Assembly: GCA_016930675.1 (NCBI GenBank)
Contig: JAFGGG010000009.1
Span: 1-64,000, forward strand
Reading direction: 5' to 3'
DNA length: 64,000 bases
Source of the DNA: Spirochaetales bacterium
GTDB taxonomy: Bacteria > Spirochaetota > Spirochaetia > SZUA-6 > RPPD01
Numbering within the stretch: position 1 is the stretch's first letter; the number at the start of each line of letters is the position of its first letter. The notes below the pieces were generated by a model. The model saw only the letters and a program-made list of their open reading frames with translations, made no database searches and had not been told where the DNA came from. The translations under genes and the position numbers were made by a program. This document shows positions 47,133-56,545 of this stretch, piece after piece.

Positions 47133-47618
47133 TTACTTATATGAAATACTCTGCATACTTAAAATAATGGTGTCTTCATAGTCCTTAAAAATGGACTGCT
47201 CCCCGGCAACTTCGATAATGAGGATTTCATTGTCACAAACAATCACAGCTGTCAGATATATATAGGATGCATTACCGTAAGGAAGACCCCATTTAAAATA
47301 AACTCCCTCTCTTTTGTCTGTTTCAAAGCGCTGCTCTTCGCCAATCAATGTATACCCCTCTTTTTGTAATTGATTGGAAAGCGCCTTTGCCCAAAAATCA
47401 AGCTCCATAGGGGGATAGTTTTCTACTTTTTTGACTTTAAACAGGATGCCTTCAGGGCTTACCGCCTTATAGAGTATATCGTGTGCGTCATAATAGCTCA
47501 TTTCCACTCTGGCAAAACCATCGGGTTTTTCAATTTTAAAATCCGAACACGCCGAAAGCAGGACAATCAGAGCTCCTAAGAGAGTAATGTATCTCAATGT
47601 CGAGTTCTTAAAAAACAC
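47133..47618 (-). CDS. Putative lipoprotein
   Basis: 161 residues with signal ending LLSAC. The domain (from about residue 30 to the end: EMSYYDAHDILYKAV, PSYGNASYIYLTA-like stretch, IFKDYEDTIILSMQSI) resembles the C-terminal part of the DUF4349 lipoprotein at 48226 (RAESADGVRVRIGTTINS, KYESIRRAVEDME). GTG start is uncertain because the GGAG lies right next to it. Last gene of a three-gene cluster. Confidence 0.6.
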   Translation of the reverse strand: MFFKNSTLRYITLLGALIVLLSACSDFKIEKPDGFARVEMSYYDAHDILYKAVSPEGILFKVKKVENYPPMELDFWAKALSNQLQKEGYTLIGEEQRFETDKREGVYFKWGLPYGNASYIYLTAVIVCDNEILIIEVAGEQSIFKDYEDTIILSMQSISYK

Positions 47619-47620
47619 TC

Positions 47621-48229
47621 CTAAAAGCCCTCCTGAATGAACTTATAAAAATCGATACTGTTAATCCAATCAAAGGAAGAGGGAATATCCTGCGGTATAC
47701 TCTGCTGGAAGTAATTCAAATTAATAGTGGCCAATGCGTACAGCCGGTCCACATATATTTTACGCAATTTGCCTTTAAGCTCCTCTACCTCTTTTAACAG
47801 GGTAATTACCTCTTTCTCGATGGCCAGTGTTCCTTTAATGTCGGCACGGTCCAGAAAAACAAGCGTAGAACGCAGCATCTCTTCCCGGCTTGCGATACCG
47901 GACTGTATTTCCAGAAAGTTCTCACGCAGATCCGTGGCCTTACTGGTCAGCGTTACCACGTCTTCAGCTATTGATTTAAGAAAATCACGCAGCTCATCCA
48001 TCTTCTGCGAAGGAAAACGGATTATTACCCTGGTGCTGGATTTTACCAAAAAATATCCGCCTGCCTGTTCCGCCCATCCGGTTATTTTCTCAGCCACAAT
48101 ATCAGGTTCGGCAACAAGCAAAGTGGCTTGTAACTGCTGGTGCAGATAATCGTCCGCCGGAAAGGTTAGAGTGGTAATCGTTAAAAACAAAGTAATAACA
48201 AGTACATAACTTATCTTTTTCAAGATCAT
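47621..48229 (-). CDS. DUF4349-like exported protein
   Basis: 202 residues with a signal peptide (VITLFLTITTLTFPADD) and a long coiled-coil stretch (EEMLRSTLVFLDRADIKG to EVEELKGKLRKIYVDRL). The order, with repeated IRFPSQKMDELRDFLKSIAE, is like the middle of DUF4349. It starts in an ATGA overlap with the larger DUF4349 gene. Function unknown. Confidence 0.65.
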   Translation of the reverse strand: MILKKISYVLVITLFLTITTLTFPADDYLHQQLQATLLVAEPDIVAEKITGWAEQAGGYFLVKSSTRVIIRFPSQKMDELRDFLKSIAEDVVTLTSKATDLRENFLEIQSGIASREEMLRSTLVFLDRADIKGTLAIEKEVITLLKEVEELKGKLRKIYVDRLYALATINLNYFQQSIPQDIPSSFDWINSIDFYKFIQEGF

Positions 48230-49440
48230 TTTATTTCCATATCCTCTACTGCACGTCTTATACTTTCATATTTTTGATTGTAAACAACCTCATCTGAGAA
48301 AAATACCTCTATGACAAATATTTTATCACCTTTTACCAAAGTACCGACCAGATAATAAAACGGTTTACTGTCCTTGCTTTTTAAAAGCACTCCCATCACC
48401 GGTCCTTCTGAAAAACCTACTATTTCCCGATAGAATCTTTTCAAATGAAAATTAAGCGCCCTCTGCCAAAAAGCCGAATCTCCCTTCGGCGAATTTATGG
48501 TTGTTCCGATACGGACACGTACTCCATCCGCACTCTCCGCTCTGTAAATGACATCCTGTTCGAATACCGCATACTCGTCATCCAGTTCCAGTTCAACGGC
48601 TCCATCCAGACTGGTAAGCGAAGGGAATAAAGGATTGAGATTGGCGATCCAGCTAAAGGGAATTTTTTTCTGATCCAGTGCCGCCTGGGTAATCCGGGGA
48701 ATCAGGCGGATGGTAATCCGTGAATAGCGTATCTGGTTCTCAACCAGTTTCAGCTCCAAAGTAATACGTTCAATCTCTTCGGTAAGCCGTTTGATTTCCT
48801 TTAAGATTTCAAGCTGTTCCTTTACGTCCCGGGTGCGGCCCAGCAGGGCGTAAAGCCTGTTTCGTGTTTTTATGCTGATTTGCAGCCGTGATTTTAAATC
48901 CGTATAGTATTCGGTAACATCTATTGTCTCGATTGATTTATGGACCAGTTCTCCCAAAGCGAGAATTTGGCCAAACAGCTCGCCGAACCGTTCAACAGGC
49001 ACCCTAATGGTAATGGAGTCCTCATACACATCTTCAACATAACCGCCGCTTGTTTCCGCAATCTTGGTAATCTGTTTTTTTACTTCTTCCACCACATCAA
49101 CTTTAAGCTCACCGTAACCGGAATAAATCTTGTTGCTGGCATCCTGTTTGGCCGCAACAAGATTGGCGGCAAACGCGGCTGGATTCTGATTTTCCAGTCC
49201 CGGCGGCCCTTCAGCATTAAATCCTGTTCCTTCCCACTCCTTTGTTCTTTCCTCTAACGAAGATAAATCTTTTCCGGCTTTGTTTAATTCAAGCTCTTTC
49301 GCGTTTTCCTCCGATTCATCATAATATGTTTCAGAATTATCGGATTCAATCTTGAAAGCGGCAGGATCTCTATAACTCGGAGCGCAGGAGATCAAAAAGA
49401 TAAAAACAAGAAAAAACAGGGTTTTGATAACATTCAGCAT
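48226..49440 (-). CDS. DUF4349-domain lipoprotein
   Basis: 404 residues from the ATG at 49440 (signal MLNVIKTLFFLVFIFLISC). DUF4349 signature regions: YGELKVDVVEEVKKQITKIA, GGYVEDVYEDSITIRVPVER, and a coiled coil (TRDVKEQLEILKEIKRLTEE) before the C-terminal beta domain. The usual DUF4349 C-terminal membrane helix is missing. The earlier in-frame ATG (49461) lies inside the promoter spacer, so the 49440 start is preferred. Confidence 0.75.
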   Translation of the reverse strand: MLNVIKTLFFLVFIFLISCAPSYRDPAAFKIESDNSETYYDESEENAKELELNKAGKDLSSLEERTKEWEGTGFNAEGPPGLENQNPAAFAANLVAAKQDASNKIYSGYGELKVDVVEEVKKQITKIAETSGGYVEDVYEDSITIRVPVERFGELFGQILALGELVHKSIETIDVTEYYTDLKSRLQISIKTRNRLYALLGRTRDVKEQLEILKEIKRLTEEIERITLELKLVENQIRYSRITIRLIPRITQAALDQKKIPFSWIANLNPLFPSLTSLDGAVELELDDEYAVFEQDVIYRAESADGVRVRIGTTINSPKGDSAFWQRALNFHLKRFYREIVGFSEGPVMGVLLKSKDSKPFYYLVGTLVKGDKIFVIEVFFSDEVVYNQKYESIRRAVEDMEIK

Positions 49441-49449
49441 ATAAAACGT

Positions 49450-49477
49450 ATTATACACCATTTATCCCCGTATTCAA
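49450..49477 (-). promoter_or_regulatory. Leaderless promoter of the DUF4349 gene
   Basis: TTGAAT (49477-49472), a 16-nt spacer and TATAAT (49455-49450), 9 nt before ATG 49440. Confidence 0.6.
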
Positions 49478-49556
49478 GATCAGGATACCATGTTTTTTAT
49501 TTGTTGACTCACATACCTCTTTAATCATATTATTTTAAAAGATAGGAGGCGCTCCT

Positions 49557-51035
49557 ATGAAACAAAAACCCACACCTTGCGAATTGCTTTCCAAAGTAGA
49601 CATCTTTTCATCATTAGATACGGAATCGCTGGAGCTTATTGCCCAGAAGATGACGCTGGTTACTTATAAAAAAGGCGATATCATCTGCCGCGAAGGTGAA
49701 ACAGGTGACCGTATGTTTGTGATCGTAAGCGGCGAGATCACTGTGGTAAAAATGGGCGCGGAGGGTGTGGAAGTGGAAATTACGGTACTCAAACCCGGAG
49801 AAGTAGCAGGGGTTATGAGCATTTTTGATAAAGACGTGCGCTCAGCCACATTACGCGTCAAGAATAATGCCGAACTTCTCATGCTGGATAAGGAAACATT
49901 TCAACACATCCTTTCCCGGAATACTGAACTTTCAAACAAACTACTTGCCTATTTAAGCAGACAGCTGCGCGCCGAAACCTATACCGTGGCCAAACTTCTT
50001 ACCGGTGACGTGGACAAGCGGGTAAAAGTCGCGTTTTTCGATACCAAACCGTATACTGAATCGATCTTCCGGGAACTAAATAAAGAAAAGTATGCCTTAC
50101 ACTTTTTCGAACCCCGTTTAAATACCAATACCGTATCGCTGAGCTCAGGCTTTCAGGTTGTCTGTGCTTTTGTCAACGATGACTTAAGTGCACCGGTTTT
50201 AGAGCTTTTAAAGCGAAACAAGGTTGAGCTTATAGCCATGCGCTGCGCTGGCTACAATAATGTTGATATCGAATGCGCGCACAAATTGGGAATCAGTTTA
50301 ACCCGGGTGCCCGCCTATTCGCCGAATGCCGTGGCTGAGCATGCCGCGGCCCTCCTGCTGGCGTTAAACCGAAAAATCAACAGAGCGTATAACCGTGTGC
50401 GCGAAGGTAATTTCTCCTTAAACGGACTTGTGGGATTTGATCTTTATCAAAAAACGGCCGGCGTAATAGGTATTGGCAAAATCGGTAAGTGCCTGGTAAA
50501 CATTCTGCGCGGATTCGGTATGACAGTATTGGGTTATGACAAATATCAGGATAAGGATTTCGCCAAGGCTCATGAGCTGCATTACGTGGAGCTTGACGAG
50601 CTGTTCAGCCGCTCGGACATTATCAGTCTGCATGCTCCGCTTATTCCGCAAACTCATCATGTTATTAATAAATCCGCAATTCAAAAAATGAAACCCGGGG
50701 TGGTCCTCGTAAACACCAGCCGCGGTGCTCTTATCGACACCACAGCCTTAATAAACGGATTGAAATCAGGGAAAATCGGGGCCGCGGGTCTGGATGTGTA
50801 TGAAGAAGAAGAGGAGTACTTCTTTGAAGATCTGTCGGACAAGATCATTACCGACGATACCCTGGCCAGACTCATGACCTTTAATAATGTGATTATCACC
50901 AGCCACCAGGCGTTCTTAACCCGTGAAGCCCTGTCTGAAATAGCGCGGGTTACTCTTGAAAGCATCACGCTTTATAATCAGGGCAAGCGCCTGGCTGAAC
51001 TGCCCAACGCCGTGCTGCCTAAATTTAAAAAATAA
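49557..51035 (+). CDS. Cyclic-nucleotide-binding domain fused to D-lactate dehydrogenase
   Basis: 492 residues. Residues about 14-130 are a cNMP-binding barrel with helix; the phosphate-binding cassette PGEVAGVMSIF..DVRSAT keeps Glu82 and Arg95, so nucleotide binding is plausible. Residues about 155-490 are a D-2-hydroxyacid dehydrogenase of LdhA type: GIGKIG, catalytic Arg389 (NTSRGAL), Glu416 (GLDVYE) and His450 (ITSHQAFLT). It should reduce pyruvate to D-lactate with NADH, possibly under allosteric control by a cyclic nucleotide. A GGAGG is near the ATG. This domain pairing is unusual for a metabolic enzyme. Confidence 0.88.
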   Translation: MKQKPTPCELLSKVDIFSSLDTESLELIAQKMTLVTYKKGDIICREGETGDRMFVIVSGEITVVKMGAEGVEVEITVLKPGEVAGVMSIFDKDVRSATLRVKNNAELLMLDKETFQHILSRNTELSNKLLAYLSRQLRAETYTVAKLLTGDVDKRVKVAFFDTKPYTESIFRELNKEKYALHFFEPRLNTNTVSLSSGFQVVCAFVNDDLSAPVLELLKRNKVELIAMRCAGYNNVDIECAHKLGISLTRVPAYSPNAVAEHAAALLLALNRKINRAYNRVREGNFSLNGLVGFDLYQKTAGVIGIGKIGKCLVNILRGFGMTVLGYDKYQDKDFAKAHELHYVELDELFSRSDIISLHAPLIPQTHHVINKSAIQKMKPGVVLVNTSRGALIDTTALINGLKSGKIGAAGLDVYEEEEEYFFEDLSDKIITDDTLARLMTFNNVIITSHQAFLTREALSEIARVTLESITLYNQGKRLAELPNAVLPKFKK

Positions 51036-51194
51036 AAAGCAGCCTAACAATTTATAACGGAACCTGTCTTTAAAGTACTATAAAAATCACTCAAAAAGTT
51101 TATGTATTACAGTCCAAAAGATTAATTTTTGAAACTTCAACATGATACGCTAAATGATTGCTGCAAAAAAATAATTACAAAAAGGAGGAACAAT

Positions 51195-53336
51195 ATGCGC
51201 AATGGATTAAAACTAACTGCTGTGATTTGTTTTTCAATCTTTTTTATCACAGCCTGTTCCATCTCCGGAATACCGGATAAAGAGAAATCTTCTGTCGAGA
51301 ATACTCGTGCAGTAGCCCAAGGGGCTTTGGAGATGGCGATTCAATTTTTTCACTTCAATTACTGCGGAAGCGGACAAACCGTATTCTGGAGAAGCAACTG
51401 CCATATGAATGACAGTGTGGTCGGCGGATACCATGATGCCGGCGATCATGTGAAATTCGGTCATCCGGCCGCCTTTTCAGCCACACTGCTCTGCTGGGCG
51501 GATTATGAGTACGGCATAGGGGCAGGTCCGGAAATCAAACGCTTCATGGACTACTTTAAACAGCTGGGTACCACAAATTTTATCTACCAGATCGGTGATC
51601 CCGGGTGTGATCACGGGTATTGGGGGCCGCCTGAAAACGATTCCTGCAACCGACCGGTCTACAGGTCGTCTCAGTGTTCTTGCGTCATGGCCGGAACAGC
51701 GGCGGCTCTTGCGGCCGGTTATGTTACCGGTAACAGCGGCGATCTGACTCGCGCCATCCAGCTTTTTGAAGCTGCCGAAGCCGCTAAAAGTGATGCCGGA
51801 TACACTGCGGCCAACGGTTTTTACGATTCACACAGCGGATTTTACGACGAGCTTGCCTGGACGGCCGTCTGGATCTACCTCGCGACTGATGATGAGCAGT
51901 ATTTAAACAAAGCTGAAACCTATATCGCCCAGACCGATTGGGACGACTTTCATTGGACACATTGCTGGGATGACGCCAAACACGCGGCGATACTGAAACT
52001 TGCCCAGATTACAGGGAAACAAAAGTATATTACCCAGGTTGAACGTCAATTGGACTGGTGGATGCCGGGCGGGGGTATTACCTATACTCCCGGAGGACTT
52101 CCCTGGCTGGATAATTGGGGAGTACTGCGCTATGCTTCGGCTCAAGCCTTCCTGGCAAAAATCTGGTCCGATTACCCCATGGGAAATGAAAGCAAGAAAT
52201 CAGGATACAGAAATTTTTCTATCGATGTTATCAGCTACATCGCGGGTGATAATCCCAGAAATTCGAGTTATATCATAGGTTATGGGAACAACTGGCCCAC
52301 CTGCCCTCACCACAGAGCCGCTTCTCCCGACAAGTCGTGCCCTGCCACATATGAACTCACAGGTGCTCTGGTCGGAGGACCGGATGCAAGTGACAATTAT
52401 GTGGACGATATTAACAACTATGAAAGAACCGAGGTTGCTATTGACTATAATGCATGTCTGGTTGCAGCTCTGGCTGCTGTAAATGGTAATCTTATTTCCC
52501 CTGTCTACCCGACTCCAACACCACCCCCTTCCTCAGGACCCGGAAACGGGACCGGACTCACCGGTGAGTACTTTAACAATATTGATCTTACCAATTCCGT
52601 ACTCACCCGAACAGACGCGACAATCAATTTAAATTGGGGCGGCGGTTCGCCGAATTCAGCCATCGAAGCCGATAAATTCTCCGTACGATGGACAGGCAGA
52701 ATAGAAGCCCAAATGAACGAAACCTATACCTTTTATACTCTCACGGACGATGGAGCCAGATTGTGGATAAACAATCAGCTTGTGATCGATGACTGGCGGG
52801 ATCATGCCGCCACTCCGGAATACGAGGCTTCTGGCAGCATTACCCTGGAAATGGGCCGACAATACGAGATTACACTGGAGTTTTATGAAAATTGGGGAGA
52901 CGCTTCAGTTCAACTTTTTTGGTCCAATCCATGGCAGGAAAAACAAATAGTTCCTCAGAGTCAGTTATATCCGTCAGGAACAACACCAACTCCTACTCCG
53001 ACATCGACTCCAACCCCCACTCCGACGCCTACGCCAACTCCAACTCCAACTCCAACGTCTACGCCCACTCCCATTCCGGGTCAATACACGGAGATCCAGC
53101 TTCCTCATACCTATAACGGTGCGGGGGACTACTATTGGAAAACAGATGATTTCTCTACAAATCCAAACGATTGGAGCAAGTATGTCAACTCATGGAATCT
53201 TGAGCTGCTGGAGATTAATGGTGTTGATTGCACAAATAAATGGATAGCCCAACATCAGATTCCGCCAGCAGCGGACGGCTACTGGTATATCCATTACAAA
53301 GGCAATTTCGGATGGAGCCATGTTGAAATGAAATAA
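51195..53336 (+). CDS. GH9 cellulase lipoprotein with PA14 domain and CBM64-like module
   Basis: 713 residues from ATG 51195 (AAAGGAGG upstream). Signal ends FITAC (Cys21), so it is surface-anchored. GH9: GGYHDAGDHVKFG with Asp81 and Asp84 (base and water positioning), His372-His373 in CPHHRAASP and acid Glu413 in YERTEVAIDYNA. A PA14-type beta-sandwich (GLTGEYFNNIDL, GRIEAQMNETYTFYTLTDD) follows at about 450-592. Then comes a Pro-Thr linker (about 596-626) and a Trp-rich end module (YYWKTDDFSTNPNDWSKYVN, WNLELLEING, GYWYIHYKGNFGWSHVEMK) resembling CBM64. It should cut cellulose or other beta-1,4-glucans. Confidence 0.9.
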   Translation: MRNGLKLTAVICFSIFFITACSISGIPDKEKSSVENTRAVAQGALEMAIQFFHFNYCGSGQTVFWRSNCHMNDSVVGGYHDAGDHVKFGHPAAFSATLLCWADYEYGIGAGPEIKRFMDYFKQLGTTNFIYQIGDPGCDHGYWGPPENDSCNRPVYRSSQCSCVMAGTAAALAAGYVTGNSGDLTRAIQLFEAAEAAKSDAGYTAANGFYDSHSGFYDELAWTAVWIYLATDDEQYLNKAETYIAQTDWDDFHWTHCWDDAKHAAILKLAQITGKQKYITQVERQLDWWMPGGGITYTPGGLPWLDNWGVLRYASAQAFLAKIWSDYPMGNESKKSGYRNFSIDVISYIAGDNPRNSSYIIGYGNNWPTCPHHRAASPDKSCPATYELTGALVGGPDASDNYVDDINNYERTEVAIDYNACLVAALAAVNGNLISPVYPTPTPPPSSGPGNGTGLTGEYFNNIDLTNSVLTRTDATINLNWGGGSPNSAIEADKFSVRWTGRIEAQMNETYTFYTLTDDGARLWINNQLVIDDWRDHAATPEYEASGSITLEMGRQYEITLEFYENWGDASVQLFWSNPWQEKQIVPQSQLYPSGTTPTPTPTSTPTPTPTPTPTPTPTPTSTPTPIPGQYTEIQLPHTYNGAGDYYWKTDDFSTNPNDWSKYVNSWNLELLEINGVDCTNKWIAQHQIPPAADGYWYIHYKGNFGWSHVEMK
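52982..53072 (+). repeat. Simple-sequence repeat encoding the Pro-Thr linker
   Basis: A run of about fifteen ACTCCN/ACNCCN hexamer-like units codes the Thr-Pro linker of the GH9 protein. Such hexanucleotide repeats are prone to slippage in steps of two codons, altering linker length without frameshift. Confidence 0.75.
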
Positions 53337-53381
53337 TATAACAATGTGACGGAATATATTTAAATAATAATGGTTACTACG

Positions 53382-53415
53382 GCCCCGACGATCAAATAAG
53401 TCGGGGCTTGTTTTT
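53382..53415 (+). terminator. Rho-independent terminator after the GH9 gene
   Basis: GCCCCGAC (53382-53389) and GTCGGGGC (53400-53407) form an 8-bp stem, followed by TTGTTTTT. Confidence 0.85.
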
Positions 53416-53526
53416 AAAAGCAATCCAAGGCATGATATAACTAAATTAATTATTTTCAAAAAATAAAAAAAACTCCAATTCAATATTTATTCTTTTTTAT
53501 ATTTCCTTTATCTTAAGTTAAAGTAT

Positions 53527-55377
53527 ATGTCTGTTTATGCAATTATATCCATTACTACTTCGATTACCATTGCTTTTTGGTCCGGTTTTATCTATTCTAA
53601 AAATCCGAAAAGCAAAGTAAATATCCTGTTTTTTCTTCTCTCTTTGACATTTGCATACTGGTCATTTACGGAGTTTGTCACACGGTATACGGATAGTGCC
53701 GACACAGCTTATCTGTGGCTCAAACTGAATTTTCAATGGTCGTTTTCCGCGGCACTGCTTCTGCACCTTGTCCTTGTGTTCACTGATAATCTCAGAAAAA
53801 AATACAGATTATATATTGTAACTGCAATGTATCTTCCCGCTCTGTTTTTTTCAATAATAGATATTTCTACCGACTATATTCTGGGAAAGGTGGTAAAACA
53901 TATATGGGGCTGGACATATACCGGGTCCGACTCATTCCTTTTTTATCTGGCAACAATCTGGGCAGTAATTTTACCTCTGCTGGCGATTATAATCTGTATT
54001 CAAAAATACAGGCGCTCAAAAAGCATAAAAATGAAAAAACAGCTTGGCTTTTTAATAGTCGGATCCTGTTTCCCCCTGTTGTTAGGTTCTATTACTGACG
54101 GTATTTTTCCCATATTTCACATTGTGACACCGGGGCTAACCTCGGTAGGTTTTTTCTTCGGTATTTTTTTTATCGGTTATGCGGTACTAAAACACGGTCT
54201 TTTCGACATTACGCCTGAGGAAAAACTTGATATTATCATGAAATACTCTCCCGATATTATCGTTACCATCGATCGCGATGCCACGATAAAGTATATTAAC
54301 AAAGTACCCGCCGGATACGGTTACGACGATGTCTGCGGAAAGAAAGCCGTTGAATTCCTCCATAAATCATATCATAAAAGCTTTGACCAGATATTACATA
54401 AAGTGTTTACTTCAGGGGAGTCCTCAATTTTCGAACATCAGTCGAGGGTGGACAACTGGCGGATGTCCAGAGTCATTCCATTGAGTACAGGAAAAAACCA
54501 TATAGAATCAGCCATGATCATCTCGACCGATATCACTGAAATGAGGCAGATGCAGTTATCGCTTATAGAAAGTGAATTGCAATATCGGGACCTCATTGAA
54601 CAGTTAGCCGAAGGTATTTTGATTTTAGATGATGAGGGTCATATTCAATATGTTAATCCAACAGCCGAACAGATATTTCAGAAAACAGCCGCTCAATTAA
54701 CCGGATGTCTGCAAAAGGATTTCCTCAAATCAATTGATGAAAAAGCGGAGATCGAGATCACGCGTAGCGCCAAAGATACGATCATAGTGGAATCTCAAAC
54801 CGTAAAAATAACATGGCAAAACAAAACAGCGTACCTGGTATCATTGCGTGATACAACCCAGACCGTTGCTTTGAGAGAGAAGTTAAAGCGTTTATCGTTT
54901 TACGATGAGCTTACGGATTTATATAACAGACGCGGTTTTTTTGACATGCTTGAACGTCAGATCAAGTTATCGAATAGAAAGGGAACTAAGTTTTTTTTAT
55001 TGTTCGCCGACTTTGACGGCCTTAAAGAGATAAACGACAGCTTAGGACATGTAACGGGCGATAAGGCTTTGATAGATTTTGCCCTCATCTTAAAAGGCTG
55101 TTTCCGCGAAAGCGACATTATTGCCAGAATCGGCGGAGATGAGTTTTCGGTTTTTCCCATTGACGCCGATAAAAAGGCCTGCGAGCTGCTTTTAAAAAGA
55201 ATAGACCGGACAATCACTGCCTTTAACAATAAATCAAAGCAGTCGTACCGCTTGTCTGTCAGCATCGGCACCGCCTTTTACGACCCGGCGCAGCCATGTT
55301 CACCGGACGATCTATTAAGCAGAGCGGACGCCGAGATGTATAAAGTAAAAAGAATGAAAAAAAATAATAACATATAA
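53527..55377 (+). CDS. Membrane PAS-GGDEF diguanylate cyclase
   Basis: 616 residues. Seven hydrophobic helices occupy the first 220 residues in the style of histidine-kinase N-terminal 7TM domains. Two PAS domains follow (about 236-340 and 350-440). The GGDEF domain has the active site RIGGDEF and the inhibitory I-site RESD five residues before it, so it should make c-di-GMP and be feedback-inhibited. No EAL domain. It could set surface attachment in step with the cellulase upstream. Confidence 0.92.
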   Translation: MSVYAIISITTSITIAFWSGFIYSKNPKSKVNILFFLLSLTFAYWSFTEFVTRYTDSADTAYLWLKLNFQWSFSAALLLHLVLVFTDNLRKKYRLYIVTAMYLPALFFSIIDISTDYILGKVVKHIWGWTYTGSDSFLFYLATIWAVILPLLAIIICIQKYRRSKSIKMKKQLGFLIVGSCFPLLLGSITDGIFPIFHIVTPGLTSVGFFFGIFFIGYAVLKHGLFDITPEEKLDIIMKYSPDIIVTIDRDATIKYINKVPAGYGYDDVCGKKAVEFLHKSYHKSFDQILHKVFTSGESSIFEHQSRVDNWRMSRVIPLSTGKNHIESAMIISTDITEMRQMQLSLIESELQYRDLIEQLAEGILILDDEGHIQYVNPTAEQIFQKTAAQLTGCLQKDFLKSIDEKAEIEITRSAKDTIIVESQTVKITWQNKTAYLVSLRDTTQTVALREKLKRLSFYDELTDLYNRRGFFDMLERQIKLSNRKGTKFFLLFADFDGLKEINDSLGHVTGDKALIDFALILKGCFRESDIIARIGGDEFSVFPIDADKKACELLLKRIDRTITAFNNKSKQSYRLSVSIGTAFYDPAQPCSPDDLLSRADAEMYKVKRMKKNNNI

Positions 55378-55380
55378 AAA

Positions 55381-55402
55381 AGGCCCGCTTTCAAAGCAGC
55401 CC
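55381..55402 (-). terminator. Weak rho-independent terminator
   Basis: On the minus strand, an imperfect GC hairpin around GCTTTGAAAGC is followed by TTTTTT, just after the end of the SurA-like lipoprotein gene. Confidence 0.45.
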
Positions 55403-55413
55403 CATAAGAATAC

Positions 55414-56481
55414 TCAATTATAAACTTCAAACTCTCTTAATGAAAAATTGGTGTTTCCCGCAATGAATATTCTGATATGTCTCTCATTTATATTTTCAAG
55501 TAAAACCTCATTCACACTATTAACACCGCCCGTGTCTTCCGTAACCGTAAAAACGTCCTTCCAGTTATTACCGTCAGAAGACGCCTGCACAATAAAAGAA
55601 CTGGGATAATGTTCTCCCCATTCCAGAACAACTCTGCCGACGGGCATTTTCCCGCCCAGATCTACTGCAATCCAGTGAGGACCTTTTTCCGTTGCCGGAG
55701 ACCATTCGGTTTCTTCCCGACCGTCCAAAGCCATGGCGCTGCCAGACCCGTTTTTCAGCACAGAAGAAGCGGTGGACGGTTTATGTAAGGCTATGTTCGG
55801 ACCCAAGGCTTTGGCATGCTCGGCAATATAGTTCACTTCCATATTCATTAATGTATGAAGACCGGCTTCATTATATACCACATTATATTTCAGCTTCATT
55901 TCTTCGTACCAGGCCTTGGTAAAATCATGCCAGTGCTCTTCGCATACTACTTCGTAAATCTCATCTCTTACCTCTGGGAATGTTAACTGAATCATTCTGC
56001 CGTCTTTTTCCCGCACCGCTGCAGCTTTGTTTTTTTCATAATAATCTCTTAAAACCTTTTCCGTTATCGAGGAAAGGATTGTTTCAGTAAATTTCTTTCT
56101 TAATTCCTCGCGGCACTGTTCCAGCGCAATTTGCTTGATAATGGTTTCGTGCGGCACGTTCTGTTTGGAAAGTTCATCATAAGCGGTTTTGAAATCAGGA
56201 GTATTCATTAATCCTTTATCCAGCTCTTCCAATACGGCGACATCTGCAGACAGATATTTGGAAAACAAATAATTCTTGTGCCAGTCCATATCCTCGGTTA
56301 TCTGGCGATGACGCCGCGCGGTAAGCAATAAGTCTTCCCTTACATCCTTGATCCTGACCGAATATTCCCTGTCCTGATAATTGAATTTTACGAGCCATGT
56401 CCCGTCACGGGAACAGGAGTTTAAGATACCGGCCAGCGTCATTAATACAAGCAGGTAAAATGTTAATGATCGAAGCAACAT
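55414..56481 (-). CDS. SurA-like N-domain lipoprotein with F5/8 type C (discoidin) domain
   Basis: 355 residues from ATG 56481. Signal ends GILNSC. Residues about 45-220 are helical and resemble the SurA/PrsA chaperone N-domain (DWHKNYLFSKYLSADVAVLE, LSKQNVPHETIIKQIALEQC, VLRDYYEKNKAAA), without a parvulin PPIase domain. The end is a discoidin/CBM32-like domain (NIALHKPSTASSVL, GREETEWSPA, DLGGKMPVGRVVLEWGEHY). AAGAGG precedes the ATG; a longer frame upstream lies over the terminator of the GH16 gene and is rejected. It could chaperone or anchor the neighbouring glycanases. Confidence 0.72.
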   Translation of the reverse strand: MLLRSLTFYLLVLMTLAGILNSCSRDGTWLVKFNYQDREYSVRIKDVREDLLLTARRHRQITEDMDWHKNYLFSKYLSADVAVLEELDKGLMNTPDFKTAYDELSKQNVPHETIIKQIALEQCREELRKKFTETILSSITEKVLRDYYEKNKAAAVREKDGRMIQLTFPEVRDEIYEVVCEEHWHDFTKAWYEEMKLKYNVVYNEAGLHTLMNMEVNYIAEHAKALGPNIALHKPSTASSVLKNGSGSAMALDGREETEWSPATEKGPHWIAVDLGGKMPVGRVVLEWGEHYPSSFIVQASSDGNNWKDVFTVTEDTGGVNSVNEVLLENINERHIRIFIAGNTNFSLREFEVYN

Positions 56482-56493
56482 GAAATACCTCTT

Positions 56494-56533
56494 AAAAAAG
56501 GGGGAAAAAGATGAACTTCTCCCCCCTTTTTTT
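56494..56533 (-). terminator. Rho-independent terminator of the GH16 gene
   Basis: AAAAAAGGGGG (56494-56504) and CCCCCTTTTTT (56522-56532) form a perfect 11-bp stem with a T-rich 3' side on the minus strand. It ends 12 nt before the ATG of the SurA-like gene, which could be expressed by read-through. Confidence 0.85.
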
Positions 56534-56545
56534 GTGATGTATGGT

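Noticed and set aside
51129-51194. N-terminal extension of the GH9 protein from TTG 51129
   Set aside because: The ATG at 51195 has AAAGGAGG and begins a proper lipoprotein signal.
52982-53072. ACTCCN repeat as an origin or regulatory repeat
   Set aside because: It is in frame and encodes the Pro-Thr linker.
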